Positions 15,970 through 24,617 of a stretch of 64,000 bases of DNA are shown piece by piece; within the stretch, counting starts at the first letter, position 1, and every line of letters begins with the position of its first letter. Both the position numbers and the translations under genes were made by a program. The stretch is taken from positions 148,362-212,361 of the forward strand of contig NZ_FNAO01000009.1 of NCBI RefSeq assembly GCF_900101815.1. Reading direction: 5' to 3'. This DNA is from Pricia antarctica (GTDB taxonomy: Bacteria > Bacteroidota > Bacteroidia > Flavobacteriales > Flavobacteriaceae). The notes below the pieces were generated by a model. The model ran no database searches, was not told the origin of the DNA, and saw only the letters and a list, made by a program, of their open reading frames with translations.

Positions 15970-18550
15970 AATTGATTGTGTTTAGATTCCAACCTTCTAC
16001 CTTTAATTCTGCCGCTGCCGAACCTGCAAAAGTAGTCCGTAAGGTTCTTCTTTCACCGGGCAGCAAACTGATAAAGTTATCCTCCCAAAAAATGGGAAGA
16101 ATAATTTCGCCAGTATCTTTTTCGATTACTTTAAGGTTGATCAAAAAGGCGATGGCTTCGCCTGTATTTTTTACTATAGCGGTCATGGTCTGTTCTTCCA
16201 CATCCTTTTCAACATTATATGATACCTCTAAATCTACTTTGGGTAGGGTGTTGAGCAAGTTTAAATCCGCATAATGTTTGCTTGGGGTATGATAGGCGAA
16301 TTCGCCTAAATCCGCAGCGTAATCCAACGTTTCCTCTTGGGTGGACAGCCAATAGAAATTACTGCTGATTTCCCTATTATGTCCATCCGACAAACGCAAA
16401 TCCAGGAAATAGGTGGTCGATAAGGTTTTAAGAGTATTTATTTTGAATAGGGGAATGGAACTGTCGGCAAGCGCATCGAAAGACAGATTTTCTTCCAATA
16501 CCAGTTTGGAATCGATATCGTAAATGCGGATATGTGCTTTGAGATCATTAACCTTATGAAAATTGTCATTGATTGCATAAACCTGATGGTCGCCATAGTT
16601 GTATACCAAATGTAAGGGTGAGCAGGCTTTTTGTGTCGCATAAAACGCCCCGGTGGGCATTAAATAATAATCGTAGAGCTGCCAGTACATTTTGGGCCAA
16701 GCCGCATTCAACATCCATTGGATGATGCCGGTGCATTTACTTTTATTGACCTGAAAAGCCTCGAACATTGGACGCATCAGTTCATAGTTCATGGCCTGGG
16801 CTTTTTTATCGAACTCCTCTATGGAATGAGGTCGGCCGTAACGCGCATCCATGGCTTCTATAAAACGATTTAAATCGGAGAACTCGTAGCGCCCGCAGTG
16901 GTACTCCCAGATGTCGTTGATCGGCCATAATTTATTTTCGGGAATGAATTTTTTCAGACTATCCAACTGGGGGATTTGCGCGCCCGGTCCCGTTTCGGTA
17001 TTGAATCCGTAGGCGCCGCCAAAATTGGTGTCCGTAAACCAGTACACAGGGGCGGTATAGGCATAGGGACCCAACATTTTCACTCCCGATGAACCGCTGA
17101 TTTCACTGACCACGGCTTCGCTGCCGATTACATGCCGGTCGCTACCGACACCTCCTGTCGAATTCAGATAGGGTCGGGTCGGGTCGTATTTGGCGAAGGT
17201 TTCGATATATTTTTGCTCCAAGGATCCGATCGGCACTTTGTCACTGGCGACTGTCCAAACAAAGATACTGGGATGGTTGCGCAACCAAATTACCTGATCT
17301 TCCCAAGCTTGTGCCACATGTTCGATATCCTCGGACTTGTACACCCCGCCGAAACGTTCGTCGACCGGAACGCCCATGTGGATTTCATGCTCCCAATGAC
17401 AGCTCCATCCTACCATCAGTAAAATGCCATGTTCATCGCACAGGTCGTAAAGTCTGTGATCTTTCCCCCAAATGCCTTCGAGACGGATGCAGTTGAGATT
17501 CATCTGTTTGACGTATCTGACCTGTGCTTCGAGATTTTTATCCGAGTTCCTTAGGAATAGGTCATCGGTCCAACCCGCACCTTTGATCAGCACTTTTTGT
17601 CCATTAATTTTAAACCCGCGGTGGATATTGTTCAGCCAATACTCTTCGACCTCTCTTATACCGAACTTCGTATATTCAACGCTTGAAATCTGCCCGTCGA
17701 CAGTAAACTCCAATTCCAATTCATACAGTTCGGGGCTTCCGAAATGGATTGGCCACCAAAGCCTGGGGTTTTCTATGGCCAATTGCGGGAATTCGGCAGC
17801 CGTAAACTCGACCGGTATTTTCTTGTTTGCCGGAACCGTTATTTTATGCTCAAATACGGTGGATTCTATCGTTCCCTTTAAAATCCCAGAGATAGGTTCA
17901 CGGGTATCGTTTTTTAATTCGGCGGAAACCGTTAGTTCGGCACGCTTCAAAGTTTTTAGGTCTACCTTGGTCTGTATAAAAGGATTTTCAATTCGTACCC
18001 CTTTATGAAGTTCTAAGGTAACCGGTCTAAAGATACCCATATTGCCATCGGGAGGGGCAGGATTCCAGTCAACAAAACCCGTACTGAAATCGCCAGGTTT
18101 TGGTGGAACAATTTCCACCGCCAACATATTTTCCCCTGCAACAACATGCTCGCTGACATCGAAAGACGTGCGCCGATAGGCACCATTTATCTTTTTGATA
18201 TCCGTTATCTGTCTCCCGTTGAGCCAAACGTTCGCTTTGTAGTTTATGCCATCGAAATACAAAGCAGCTGATTTTTGGGACTGCAGATCATCAAGTGTGA
18301 AATGGGTCGCATACCACCAAGGCACCGTAAAATATTCAGTAGGAATCGCTTTCAAATTATCCCCAAAATAAGGGTTTTCGTATATTTTATTGGCGACCAA
18401 GGCACCGAGAACGGTTTCCGGCACATTTGCGGGTATCCAAGTTATCTTCTCATGGTGCAAGGTCGAAATAATCGCCCCCCTTTCTCGAATTAATTTTGAG
18501 GTTTGTATTTTCCAATTGTCCGATAGACGTATCTTGATACTCTTCTTCAT
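15929..18550 (-). CDS. Glycoside hydrolase family 2, exo-beta-D-glucosaminidase type
   Basis: About 873 aa from MKKSIKIRL (an ATG four codons earlier is possible). No signal peptide, so intracellular. Domains: jelly-roll sugar-binding (about 45-190), immunoglobulin-like (190-310), TIM barrel (310-600), and C-terminal beta domains. At the acid/base position the sequence is WTVASD (Asp near 441) instead of the NE of beta-galactosidases, and the nucleophile is probably Glu near 523 in GFNTETGPG. An S-D at this place is a feature of the exo-beta-D-glucosaminidase/CsxA-like GH2 subfamily, so an amino-sugar glycoside is a reasonable guess; beta-mannosidase is the alternative. Confidence 0.85.
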   Translation of the reverse strand: MKKSIKIRLSDNWKIQTSKLIRERGAIISTLHHEKITWIPANVPETVLGALVANKIYENPYFGDNLKAIPTEYFTVPWWYATHFTLDDLQSQKSAALYFDGINYKANVWLNGRQITDIKKINGAYRRTSFDVSEHVVAGENMLAVEIVPPKPGDFSTGFVDWNPAPPDGNMGIFRPVTLELHKGVRIENPFIQTKVDLKTLKRAELTVSAELKNDTREPISGILKGTIESTVFEHKITVPANKKIPVEFTAAEFPQLAIENPRLWWPIHFGSPELYELELEFTVDGQISSVEYTKFGIREVEEYWLNNIHRGFKINGQKVLIKGAGWTDDLFLRNSDKNLEAQVRYVKQMNLNCIRLEGIWGKDHRLYDLCDEHGILLMVGWSCHWEHEIHMGVPVDERFGGVYKSEDIEHVAQAWEDQVIWLRNHPSIFVWTVASDKVPIGSLEQKYIETFAKYDPTRPYLNSTGGVGSDRHVIGSEAVVSEISGSSGVKMLGPYAYTAPVYWFTDTNFGGAYGFNTETGPGAQIPQLDSLKKFIPENKLWPINDIWEYHCGRYEFSDLNRFIEAMDARYGRPHSIEEFDKKAQAMNYELMRPMFEAFQVNKSKCTGIIQWMLNAAWPKMYWQLYDYYLMPTGAFYATQKACSPLHLVYNYGDHQVYAINDNFHKVNDLKAHIRIYDIDSKLVLEENLSFDALADSSIPLFKINTLKTLSTTYFLDLRLSDGHNREISSNFYWLSTQEETLDYAADLGEFAYHTPSKHYADLNLLNTLPKVDLEVSYNVEKDVEEQTMTAIVKNTGEAIAFLINLKVIEKDTGEIILPIFWEDNFISLLPGERRTLRTTFAGSAAAELKVEGWNLNTINYAKISDSRRKALL

Positions 18551-18711
18551 ATCTATATACAAGTAGGGTCAGTTAATACTGAGCCTAAAATCGAGTTTTT
18601 CGTCATTTGCCCCTATTATTTCGTTGTTATTTAACGGATTAGCCCATTATGTTTGCCGAAAACCGCTTAAAAATCCTAAAACTTTTGATTTCCATTTGGT
18701 ACTAACATGCC

Positions 18712-18951
18712 CTAATTTGCTTCTTCGGGCTTATGTTTTTTCAATGTATGTGTCGCCTTCCATAACATGCCGCCGCCTATGGTCATCAAGACCAGACCAG
18801 CCACCATATCGGTCATTTGTTGAATGAAGGTTTCGGTAAAGACCATAGCAAAGGTTATGATGATTCCGAAAAGGAATATAAAAACCCCCAAGGCTCGGTT
18901 TATTTCCGCCGTTTTAATTTTGCCCGTTCGCTCTGCTTCGTTCATAATCAT
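18712..18951 (-). CDS. Small two-helix membrane protein beside the symporter
   Basis: 79 aa (a start two codons later is possible). It has a polar N-terminus (about 1-20), two hydrophobic helices (VFIFLFGIIITFAMVF and MVAGLVLMTIGGGMLW) and a basic tail. It lies 6 nt after the 71-aa gene, in the same transcript as the symporter. I do not recognise it; an accessory subunit or stabiliser of the symporter is possible. Confidence 0.65.
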   Translation of the reverse strand: MIMNEAERTGKIKTAEINRALGVFIFLFGIIITFAMVFTETFIQQMTDMVAGLVLMTIGGGMLWKATHTLKKHKPEEAN

Positions 18952-18957
18952 TTAAAT

Positions 18958-19173
18958 TCAAAATTGGTAATACACGCTCGCCAAGACAGCCAGCACCGCC
19001 AATGACCAAAGTTTTAAATTGTTCCACCAGTGGCGATCCTCTTTAGCAATGCCTTCGTAGACATAGTCGTTTGGCAGTATGAGAACCAGTGCGCCTATAA
19101 CAAAATAGAGCCCAAAAAATATCAGTTTTGCCGTTTCTGTGGAAATTCCCGAAAGCCAATCGAAATTCAACAT
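18958..19173 (-). CDS. Small two-helix membrane protein immediately after the symporter
   Basis: 71 aa with two helices (TAKLIFFGLYFVIGALVLIL and LKLWSLAVLAVLASVYYQ) joined by a loop containing DRHWWNNLK. Its ATG is one nt from the symporter stop codon, so it is cotranslated. Function unknown. Two such mini-proteins in a row next to one transporter is a noticeable arrangement. Confidence 0.65.
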   Translation of the reverse strand: MLNFDWLSGISTETAKLIFFGLYFVIGALVLILPNDYVYEGIAKEDRHWWNNLKLWSLAVLAVLASVYYQF

Positions 19174-19174
19174 A

Positions 19175-20683
19175 TCACAAGGTTTTGTTTTTGGTCACAA
19201 TTTTTGAGCTGAACACCAAGCCATCCAGTTCTGCCTTCGTGTGTTTTTTGGTCAATAGGCTTACAACTACGTTTACGATAAAGGCCAATAAAAACGACCA
19301 CCACGAAATATAGAGAAAGGGATCTTCTATGGTAAAGAACCCTGCCTTGAACACATTGAGAAAAATGGCAAAGCCGATACCTATGACCAAAGCCGAAAGT
19401 CCGCCCCATTGGGTACTGCGTTTCCAAAAAATTCCCAATAAAAGAATGGCAAACAAAGGCCCTTGAAAATAGGACATAAACGTCTGTATGGCAACGTAAA
19501 TCCCCGGGAAATCACTGCTTATCGGTGCCGTGGCGACTCCAAGACCCAATAATACTAAAGTGGTTATCTGCCCCACCTTTAAATAATGTCGATCATCGGC
19601 GTTCTTTTTAATGAAAGGCTCATAGATATCCTTTGTAAATAAAGTAGCGGTGGAATTCAGCAAAGAATCGACGCTTGACATCAGGCCTGCGAAAAAAGCG
19701 GCGAACATCAGGCCTACCAAACCCGGTGGCAATATGGTTTTGATCATCATCGGTAGGGCTTGATCTCCATCGGCCAAATCGGGGTGCACAACAACAGCCA
19801 TAAGACCAGGGAACAAAACCAAGATGGGAATAAACATTTTCAAGGCCGAACCAAAGATCATACTGGCTTTGGCGTGCCATTCGTTCTTGGCCGTGAGGCA
19901 ACGTTGCACGATAGACTGGTTGCCGATCATATAGGCGTTGGCCATGACAAAGGTTAGTCCGAATAAAATTCCGGTCCACGGAAAGGGCGATTTGGTATCA
20001 ATAGGTCGAATAATGTCAAAATGGCTTTGATATTCCGGGCCCATTGTGCCAATTTTTTCTACCATGTTTTCCCATCCACCGACGGCATCGAGACTAAGAA
20101 ATACCAAGGCAAACCCACCGATGAACATAATAATCATTTGTACGACGTCGGTCATGATTACCGCTGTGATTCCCCCGAAGTAAGTATATAAACCTACAAC
20201 TCCCGCAGTGGACAAAATCGATATCCAGATCGGCCAGCCCATCAATACGTTCAAAAGCACGGCGCTGGCCCAGAAAAGTACGCCCAGGTCAAGAGCAAAG
20301 AAAAGAATCCAAGTTGCGGAAGCGATGGTGCGTACCGATTTATTATACCTTCTTCCCAGGTATTCGGGGATGGTGTACATACCTCCCCGCCAGAAATAGG
20401 GAATAAAAATGAAGGCCGCCAGCAACATAGCCGGAACGGAACCCACCCAATCAAAATTACCGACCGCAATTCCGTAACGATATGCTTGTCCCGAGACTCC
20501 TACAAAATCCAACGCGCCGATATCGGAAACCACAATCGACATCCCGATGGCCCAAAAGGGCAAGCTTTTACCACCTAGAAAATAATCTTCGGAACTGCTT
20601 ACGAATTTTTTAAAATAAAGCCCTAGCAAAAGCATACCGACGATATACGCTATAACTATAAAATAATCGATTCCGGATAACAT
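19175..20683 (-). CDS. Sodium:solute symporter (SSS/SLC5 family)
   Basis: 502 aa, about 13 membrane helices, N-terminus MLSGIDYFIVIAYIVGMLLL as in SSS sugar transporters. Conserved parts include EDYFLGGKSLPFWAIG, the GxxxxEYLGRRYN-type IPEYLGRRYNKSVRT, and GLMSSVDSLLNSTATLFTKD. It would import a sugar or sugar acid with sodium across the inner membrane. As first gene of the minus-strand run it feeds the GH2/aminotransferase/dehydrogenase set, and it is divergent from the SusC/SusD pair that imports across the outer membrane. A hexamer repeat lies in its 5' region. Confidence 0.93.
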   Translation of the reverse strand: MLSGIDYFIVIAYIVGMLLLGLYFKKFVSSSEDYFLGGKSLPFWAIGMSIVVSDIGALDFVGVSGQAYRYGIAVGNFDWVGSVPAMLLAAFIFIPYFWRGGMYTIPEYLGRRYNKSVRTIASATWILFFALDLGVLFWASAVLLNVLMGWPIWISILSTAGVVGLYTYFGGITAVIMTDVVQMIIMFIGGFALVFLSLDAVGGWENMVEKIGTMGPEYQSHFDIIRPIDTKSPFPWTGILFGLTFVMANAYMIGNQSIVQRCLTAKNEWHAKASMIFGSALKMFIPILVLFPGLMAVVVHPDLADGDQALPMMIKTILPPGLVGLMFAAFFAGLMSSVDSLLNSTATLFTKDIYEPFIKKNADDRHYLKVGQITTLVLLGLGVATAPISSDFPGIYVAIQTFMSYFQGPLFAILLLGIFWKRSTQWGGLSALVIGIGFAIFLNVFKAGFFTIEDPFLYISWWSFLLAFIVNVVVSLLTKKHTKAELDGLVFSSKIVTKNKTL

Positions 20684-20695
20684 GGTTTGTTTTTG

Positions 20696-20737
20696 GTTGC
20701 AGTTGCAGTTGCAGTTGCAGTTGCAGTTGCAGTTGCA
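20696..20737. repeat. Seven tandem copies of GTTGCA (TGCAAC on the minus strand)
   Basis: A perfect hexanucleotide microsatellite of seven units, starting 12 nt upstream of the symporter ATG and so within its 5' untranslated region or promoter. Copy number of such repeats changes by slippage and would alter promoter/RBS spacing without changing the protein. The rest of the divergent gap (20738-21167) holds the probable SusC promoter and no gene. Confidence 0.9.
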
Positions 20738-21099
20738 GAAAATAAAAACCTAAACCAATAAGGTTTAAATCTTTTTCCTGTCTTTCGCAATTGTCAATGG
20801 TCTACTGATTAGTACAAATTAAACCGAATTACCACTAAATCGCATAGTAAATCTTATTGCCTTTGCATGGAATATCAACCCAAATCTTACGTTGACTTCC
20901 GGTAACCTATAATTAAGGTAAAAATTCATCGGTAGCAAGAAATCATATCCTCTTACCGTATAAAGAGTTCGTTGCAACAACCAAAAACGGTTTGCATTCA
21001 ACAGTATACCGTGCTAACACTATTTTAACCTAAAAGTTACATTTAAAAACAAAAGATAGGTTCAGGGACAAAATATCACCTATAACTAATAATATACTG

Positions 21100-21131
21100 T
21101 ATGTTTTCCCAAAATTTTTAACATAGCTTTG
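21100..21131 (+). promoter_or_regulatory. Candidate sigma-A promoter of the SusC gene
   Basis: TAGCTTTG at 21124-21131 fits the Bacteroidota -7 consensus TAnnTTTG. A TG/T-rich stretch around 21100-21106 lies about 18 nt upstream as a weak -33 element. Transcription would start near 21137, leaving a leader of about 30 nt before the ATG at 21168. Confidence 0.4.
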
Positions 21132-21167
21132 AACAGCACTAACTGCTTAATCAAAACTAACAGCCTT

Positions 21168-24100
21168 ATGAAAAAAAGAAACTTGCCATTTTTGACGCTC
21201 TTTTTCTTCAGCATGGTCATTGGCACTTTATCTGCCCAACAAGAAGTTACCGGAGTGATCAAAGACAATACAGGAGAAGTATTGCCCGGGGTAACGGTCT
21301 TACTAAAAGAAACTGTTACAGGGGTAACTTCCGATTTCGATGGAAACTACAGCATTTCGGTGCCGAACAACTCAGCGGTACTGGTATTTTCATATTTGGG
21401 GATGTCAACCCAAGAAATAGTGGTAGGCAATCGCTCGACCATCGACGTTGTTCTTGAGGATTCATCACAAGAACTGGACGAGGTCGTGGTAACGGCATTA
21501 GGTATTTCAAGGGATAAAAAATCTCTAGGTTATGCCGTAAGCGAGGTGGGTGGGGATGCTATTGACAACGTTCCCCAAGAGAACGCTTTGAACGCCCTTT
21601 CGGGGAAAGTATCGGGGGTGGCCATCAACTCCACGGGGGCTGCCGGTGCTTCGGTAAGTATGGTAATTAGAGGTTCTACCTCACTTTCTGGCGACAACCA
21701 ACCCCTATTTGTTGTCGACGGCGTGCCTATTTTTAACACCTTGAATAATGTGGGAGGCGTTGGATCGGACAACCGGGTCGATTATGGTAACGCCATTTCG
21801 GACATCAATACCGACGATATCGCAAGTATGACCGTATTAAAAGGAGCCAGCGCCGCAGCCCTCTATGGATCAAGGGCCGGTAATGGGGTTGTTCTGATAA
21901 CAACCAAATCCGGTAAATCACGCAAAGGATTGGGTGTAACCGTAAATTCCAGTACCGTTTTTGATATTCCTTATCTTTACTTGGACACCCATACCAAATA
22001 TGCTGCCGGTTCGCGGCCCTACACCCCGGATAACTTCCCTACAAACCCCTACGGTGCGATTCAGATCAGCGAGACCGCTTCCGCCTGGGCCGGACCCGCC
22101 CTAAATCAAGGCATCAAGGCCATACATTGGCCCTATACGGCCCAGGAATTGGAAAGTGGAATACCCGTGGCCCGCGAGCTCCGTTCCCATAACAATGCGC
22201 GAAACTTTTTCAATACCGCCGTTACCACGGCCAATAATATCTCGATACAAGACAATACCGAAAAGATTAATTATCGTCTTTCGTACAATAATCTGAAGAA
22301 TAAAGGATTTATCCCGAACACCGACCTGAACAAGCATAGCATCAACCTGAATTCATCAATAAATCTGAACAGCGCTATCTCTGTAAGCTCCAGTTTGAAT
22401 TATACCAAGACCTATTCGGACAACCGGCCGGCCGGAAACCGGGGCGCCAACCCCATACAGGCGATGTACGAACTCGCGCCCCATATCGATGTTCGGGACC
22501 TTAAACAATACTGGTTGCCAGGATATGAGGGCCTTTTTCAAAACTCGCCGTTTGAGTTTGGGGATGATCCCACCGAGACCGAATGGAACAATCCCTATTT
22601 CTTGGCCAATGAGGTAAATAATGGGTTTGTAAGAAACCGTTTTTACGGCAACGTAAGGGGTGATTGGAAGATTACCGACGATTTCTCAGCCATGGTACGC
22701 TATAATTTTGACGAAATCAACGAACAGCGGGAGACCAAAATATCCAACGGCTACACCAATGAAATCAACGGAGCCTATGGCATTACCGATCTCTTCCGCA
22801 AAGAAATCAATGTCGATTTTTTGCTGACCTATGACAAGAAATTCGATGATTGGGACTTTAGCGTGTCGGTTGGCGGCAACCAACGAAAATTTGACGCTTC
22901 CACTGTAAGTAACGCTACCAAAAATAGGGGACAAGGACTTTTAACGCCTAATCTATTTACGTTGACCAATATTGCAGCGAGCAATCTAGACTTCAGATCT
23001 AGCCAACAGGAAAAAAAGGTAAACAGTTTATACGGTTTGGCGAGCATCGGTTTTAAGGATATGTTCTATTTGGATGTCACTGGCAGAAACGATTGGTCAA
23101 GTACCTTGCCCGATAGCAACAACTCTTATTTTTATCCTTCGATATCGGGAAGCCTTTTATTGAACAACACGTTCAATATGGGTAATAAAGTGTCATTGGT
23201 CAAGCTTAGGGCCGGCTACGCGGAGGTGGGCAACGATACCGACCCCTATAATCTGCAACCCATTCTCAATAGTGGTGGTGCTTGGGGAAATGCCTCACTG
23301 CTTTCGGTACCCGGCAATCTTTTGAATGCCGAGTTAAAGCCTGAATCACAAAATTCTTGGGAAGTAGGTGCCGATTTGGCCTTCTTCGGCAATCGCCTGC
23401 GTTTGGACGCTACCTACTACGAAAGTGACAACCGGGATCAGATATTTCCTGTAAACAACCCGATTTCTTCGGGTTACGAAACTAAATTTATCAATGCCGG
23501 CCTGCTTTCGAGCAAAGGTGTAGAAGCCGGGCTAAACGGTACCATTGTGGCCAGTAACGATTGGAATTGGGATATGGGCTTTGTCTTTACCAAAAACCGC
23601 ACGAAAGTGGTAGAATTGGCCGACGGCATGAATTCGATAACCTTATGGACCGATGCCAAGGGTGGCGCCATTACCTGGCTTGGTGAAGAGATCGGGAACA
23701 TTGTCGACCGCAAACTGGTACGGGTAGAAGACCCTAATTCACCCTATGACGGTTGGCCCATCATAGATGACGAAGGTTTTGAAAACAGTGATAGCACGTT
23801 GGAAGACGAAGACGGAAACCGGGTCGCCCCCGTTATCGGCAACTTTAATCCTGATTTCATATTGGGTATGACTACTTCGGTATCTTATAAAAACTGGTCG
23901 CTTTCCATGAACTTCGATTGGCGCAAAGGCGGGCAGTTCGTTTCACAGACCCACCGGTATGGGGAGTCTGATATGCATACCCAGCGCTGGCTCGATAAAT
24001 TGCACAACTTTAACGATGTAGGCGATCTTCCTACCTATTTAAAGGAAAATGAAGGTGAATTTTTAACAGAGGATGGCGAATTCTACGTACTGGTCGGTGG

Positions 24101-24581
24101 GCCTACCGCCGAAGAAGGGGGCTTTCCGGTCGACGATGGGGGCATTACCCTGAGCGACGGGGTCTTTATGCCTGGGGTGCAAGGAGAGTACGACGACAAC
24201 GGAAATTTTGTGGTGACCACCGAAAACCTGGGCGGGCCAGGTACGGCCTATACCCGGTATCAAGATCATTATGGGTGGGATTTTACGCGGACGTCCCTTT
24301 TTGATTCCGATTTCGTAAAGCTTCGTGAAATATCATTGTCCTATGCGTTGCCATCGCAAAGCCTAAGGCAGATCGGAATTCAGAACATGACGATTTCGCT
24401 ATTCAGTAGAAACCTGATACTTTGGACGAAGGCCGGTATAGGTATCGATCCAGAAATGGCCTTTCAACCCGAATCGGAAACCCAGGGCAGAAGCGGTATT
24501 CAGTTTAAGCAAGGCATCGAACGTTTCAATGTAAACCCTTTTGCCATTCCCATCGGTTTCAAGGTCAACCTTAGTTTCTAA
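21168..24581 (+). CDS. SusC/RagA family TonB-dependent outer-membrane glycan importer
   Basis: 1137 aa from MKKRNLPFL, which begins the signal peptide (ends near TLSAQ); an ATG 13 codons upstream is less likely. Order: carboxypeptidase-D-like regulatory domain (GVIKDNTGEVLPGVTVLLKE, about 20-100), plug with LSGKVSGVAI and PLFVVDGVPI, then a 22-strand barrel ending NPFAIPIGFKVNLSF with the terminal aromatic. It forms a lidded oligosaccharide transporter with the SusD partner encoded next. There is no gap to the SusD frame and a promoter-like box lies 37 nt upstream of the ATG. This pair marks the locus as a polysaccharide utilisation locus. Confidence 0.96.
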   Translation: MKKRNLPFLTLFFFSMVIGTLSAQQEVTGVIKDNTGEVLPGVTVLLKETVTGVTSDFDGNYSISVPNNSAVLVFSYLGMSTQEIVVGNRSTIDVVLEDSSQELDEVVVTALGISRDKKSLGYAVSEVGGDAIDNVPQENALNALSGKVSGVAINSTGAAGASVSMVIRGSTSLSGDNQPLFVVDGVPIFNTLNNVGGVGSDNRVDYGNAISDINTDDIASMTVLKGASAAALYGSRAGNGVVLITTKSGKSRKGLGVTVNSSTVFDIPYLYLDTHTKYAAGSRPYTPDNFPTNPYGAIQISETASAWAGPALNQGIKAIHWPYTAQELESGIPVARELRSHNNARNFFNTAVTTANNISIQDNTEKINYRLSYNNLKNKGFIPNTDLNKHSINLNSSINLNSAISVSSSLNYTKTYSDNRPAGNRGANPIQAMYELAPHIDVRDLKQYWLPGYEGLFQNSPFEFGDDPTETEWNNPYFLANEVNNGFVRNRFYGNVRGDWKITDDFSAMVRYNFDEINEQRETKISNGYTNEINGAYGITDLFRKEINVDFLLTYDKKFDDWDFSVSVGGNQRKFDASTVSNATKNRGQGLLTPNLFTLTNIAASNLDFRSSQQEKKVNSLYGLASIGFKDMFYLDVTGRNDWSSTLPDSNNSYFYPSISGSLLLNNTFNMGNKVSLVKLRAGYAEVGNDTDPYNLQPILNSGGAWGNASLLSVPGNLLNAELKPESQNSWEVGADLAFFGNRLRLDATYYESDNRDQIFPVNNPISSGYETKFINAGLLSSKGVEAGLNGTIVASNDWNWDMGFVFTKNRTKVVELADGMNSITLWTDAKGGAITWLGEEIGNIVDRKLVRVEDPNSPYDGWPIIDDEGFENSDSTLEDEDGNRVAPVIGNFNPDFILGMTTSVSYKNWSLSMNFDWRKGGQFVSQTHRYGESDMHTQRWLDKLHNFNDVGDLPTYLKENEGEFLTEDGEFYVLVGGPTAEEGGFPVDDGGITLSDGVFMPGVQGEYDDNGNFVVTTENLGGPGTAYTRYQDHYGWDFTRTSLFDSDFVKLREISLSYALPSQSLRQIGIQNMTISLFSRNLILWTKAGIGIDPEMAFQPESETQGRSGIQFKQGIERFNVNPFAIPIGFKVNLSF

Positions 24582-24617
24582 ATGAGACCTAACATACAAC
24601 GCAATACAATTATGACT

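Noticed and set aside
17472..18008. 178-codon frame antisense to the GH2 gene
   Set aside because: Lies wholly within GH2 coding DNA; Ser/Phe-rich shadow sequence without motifs.
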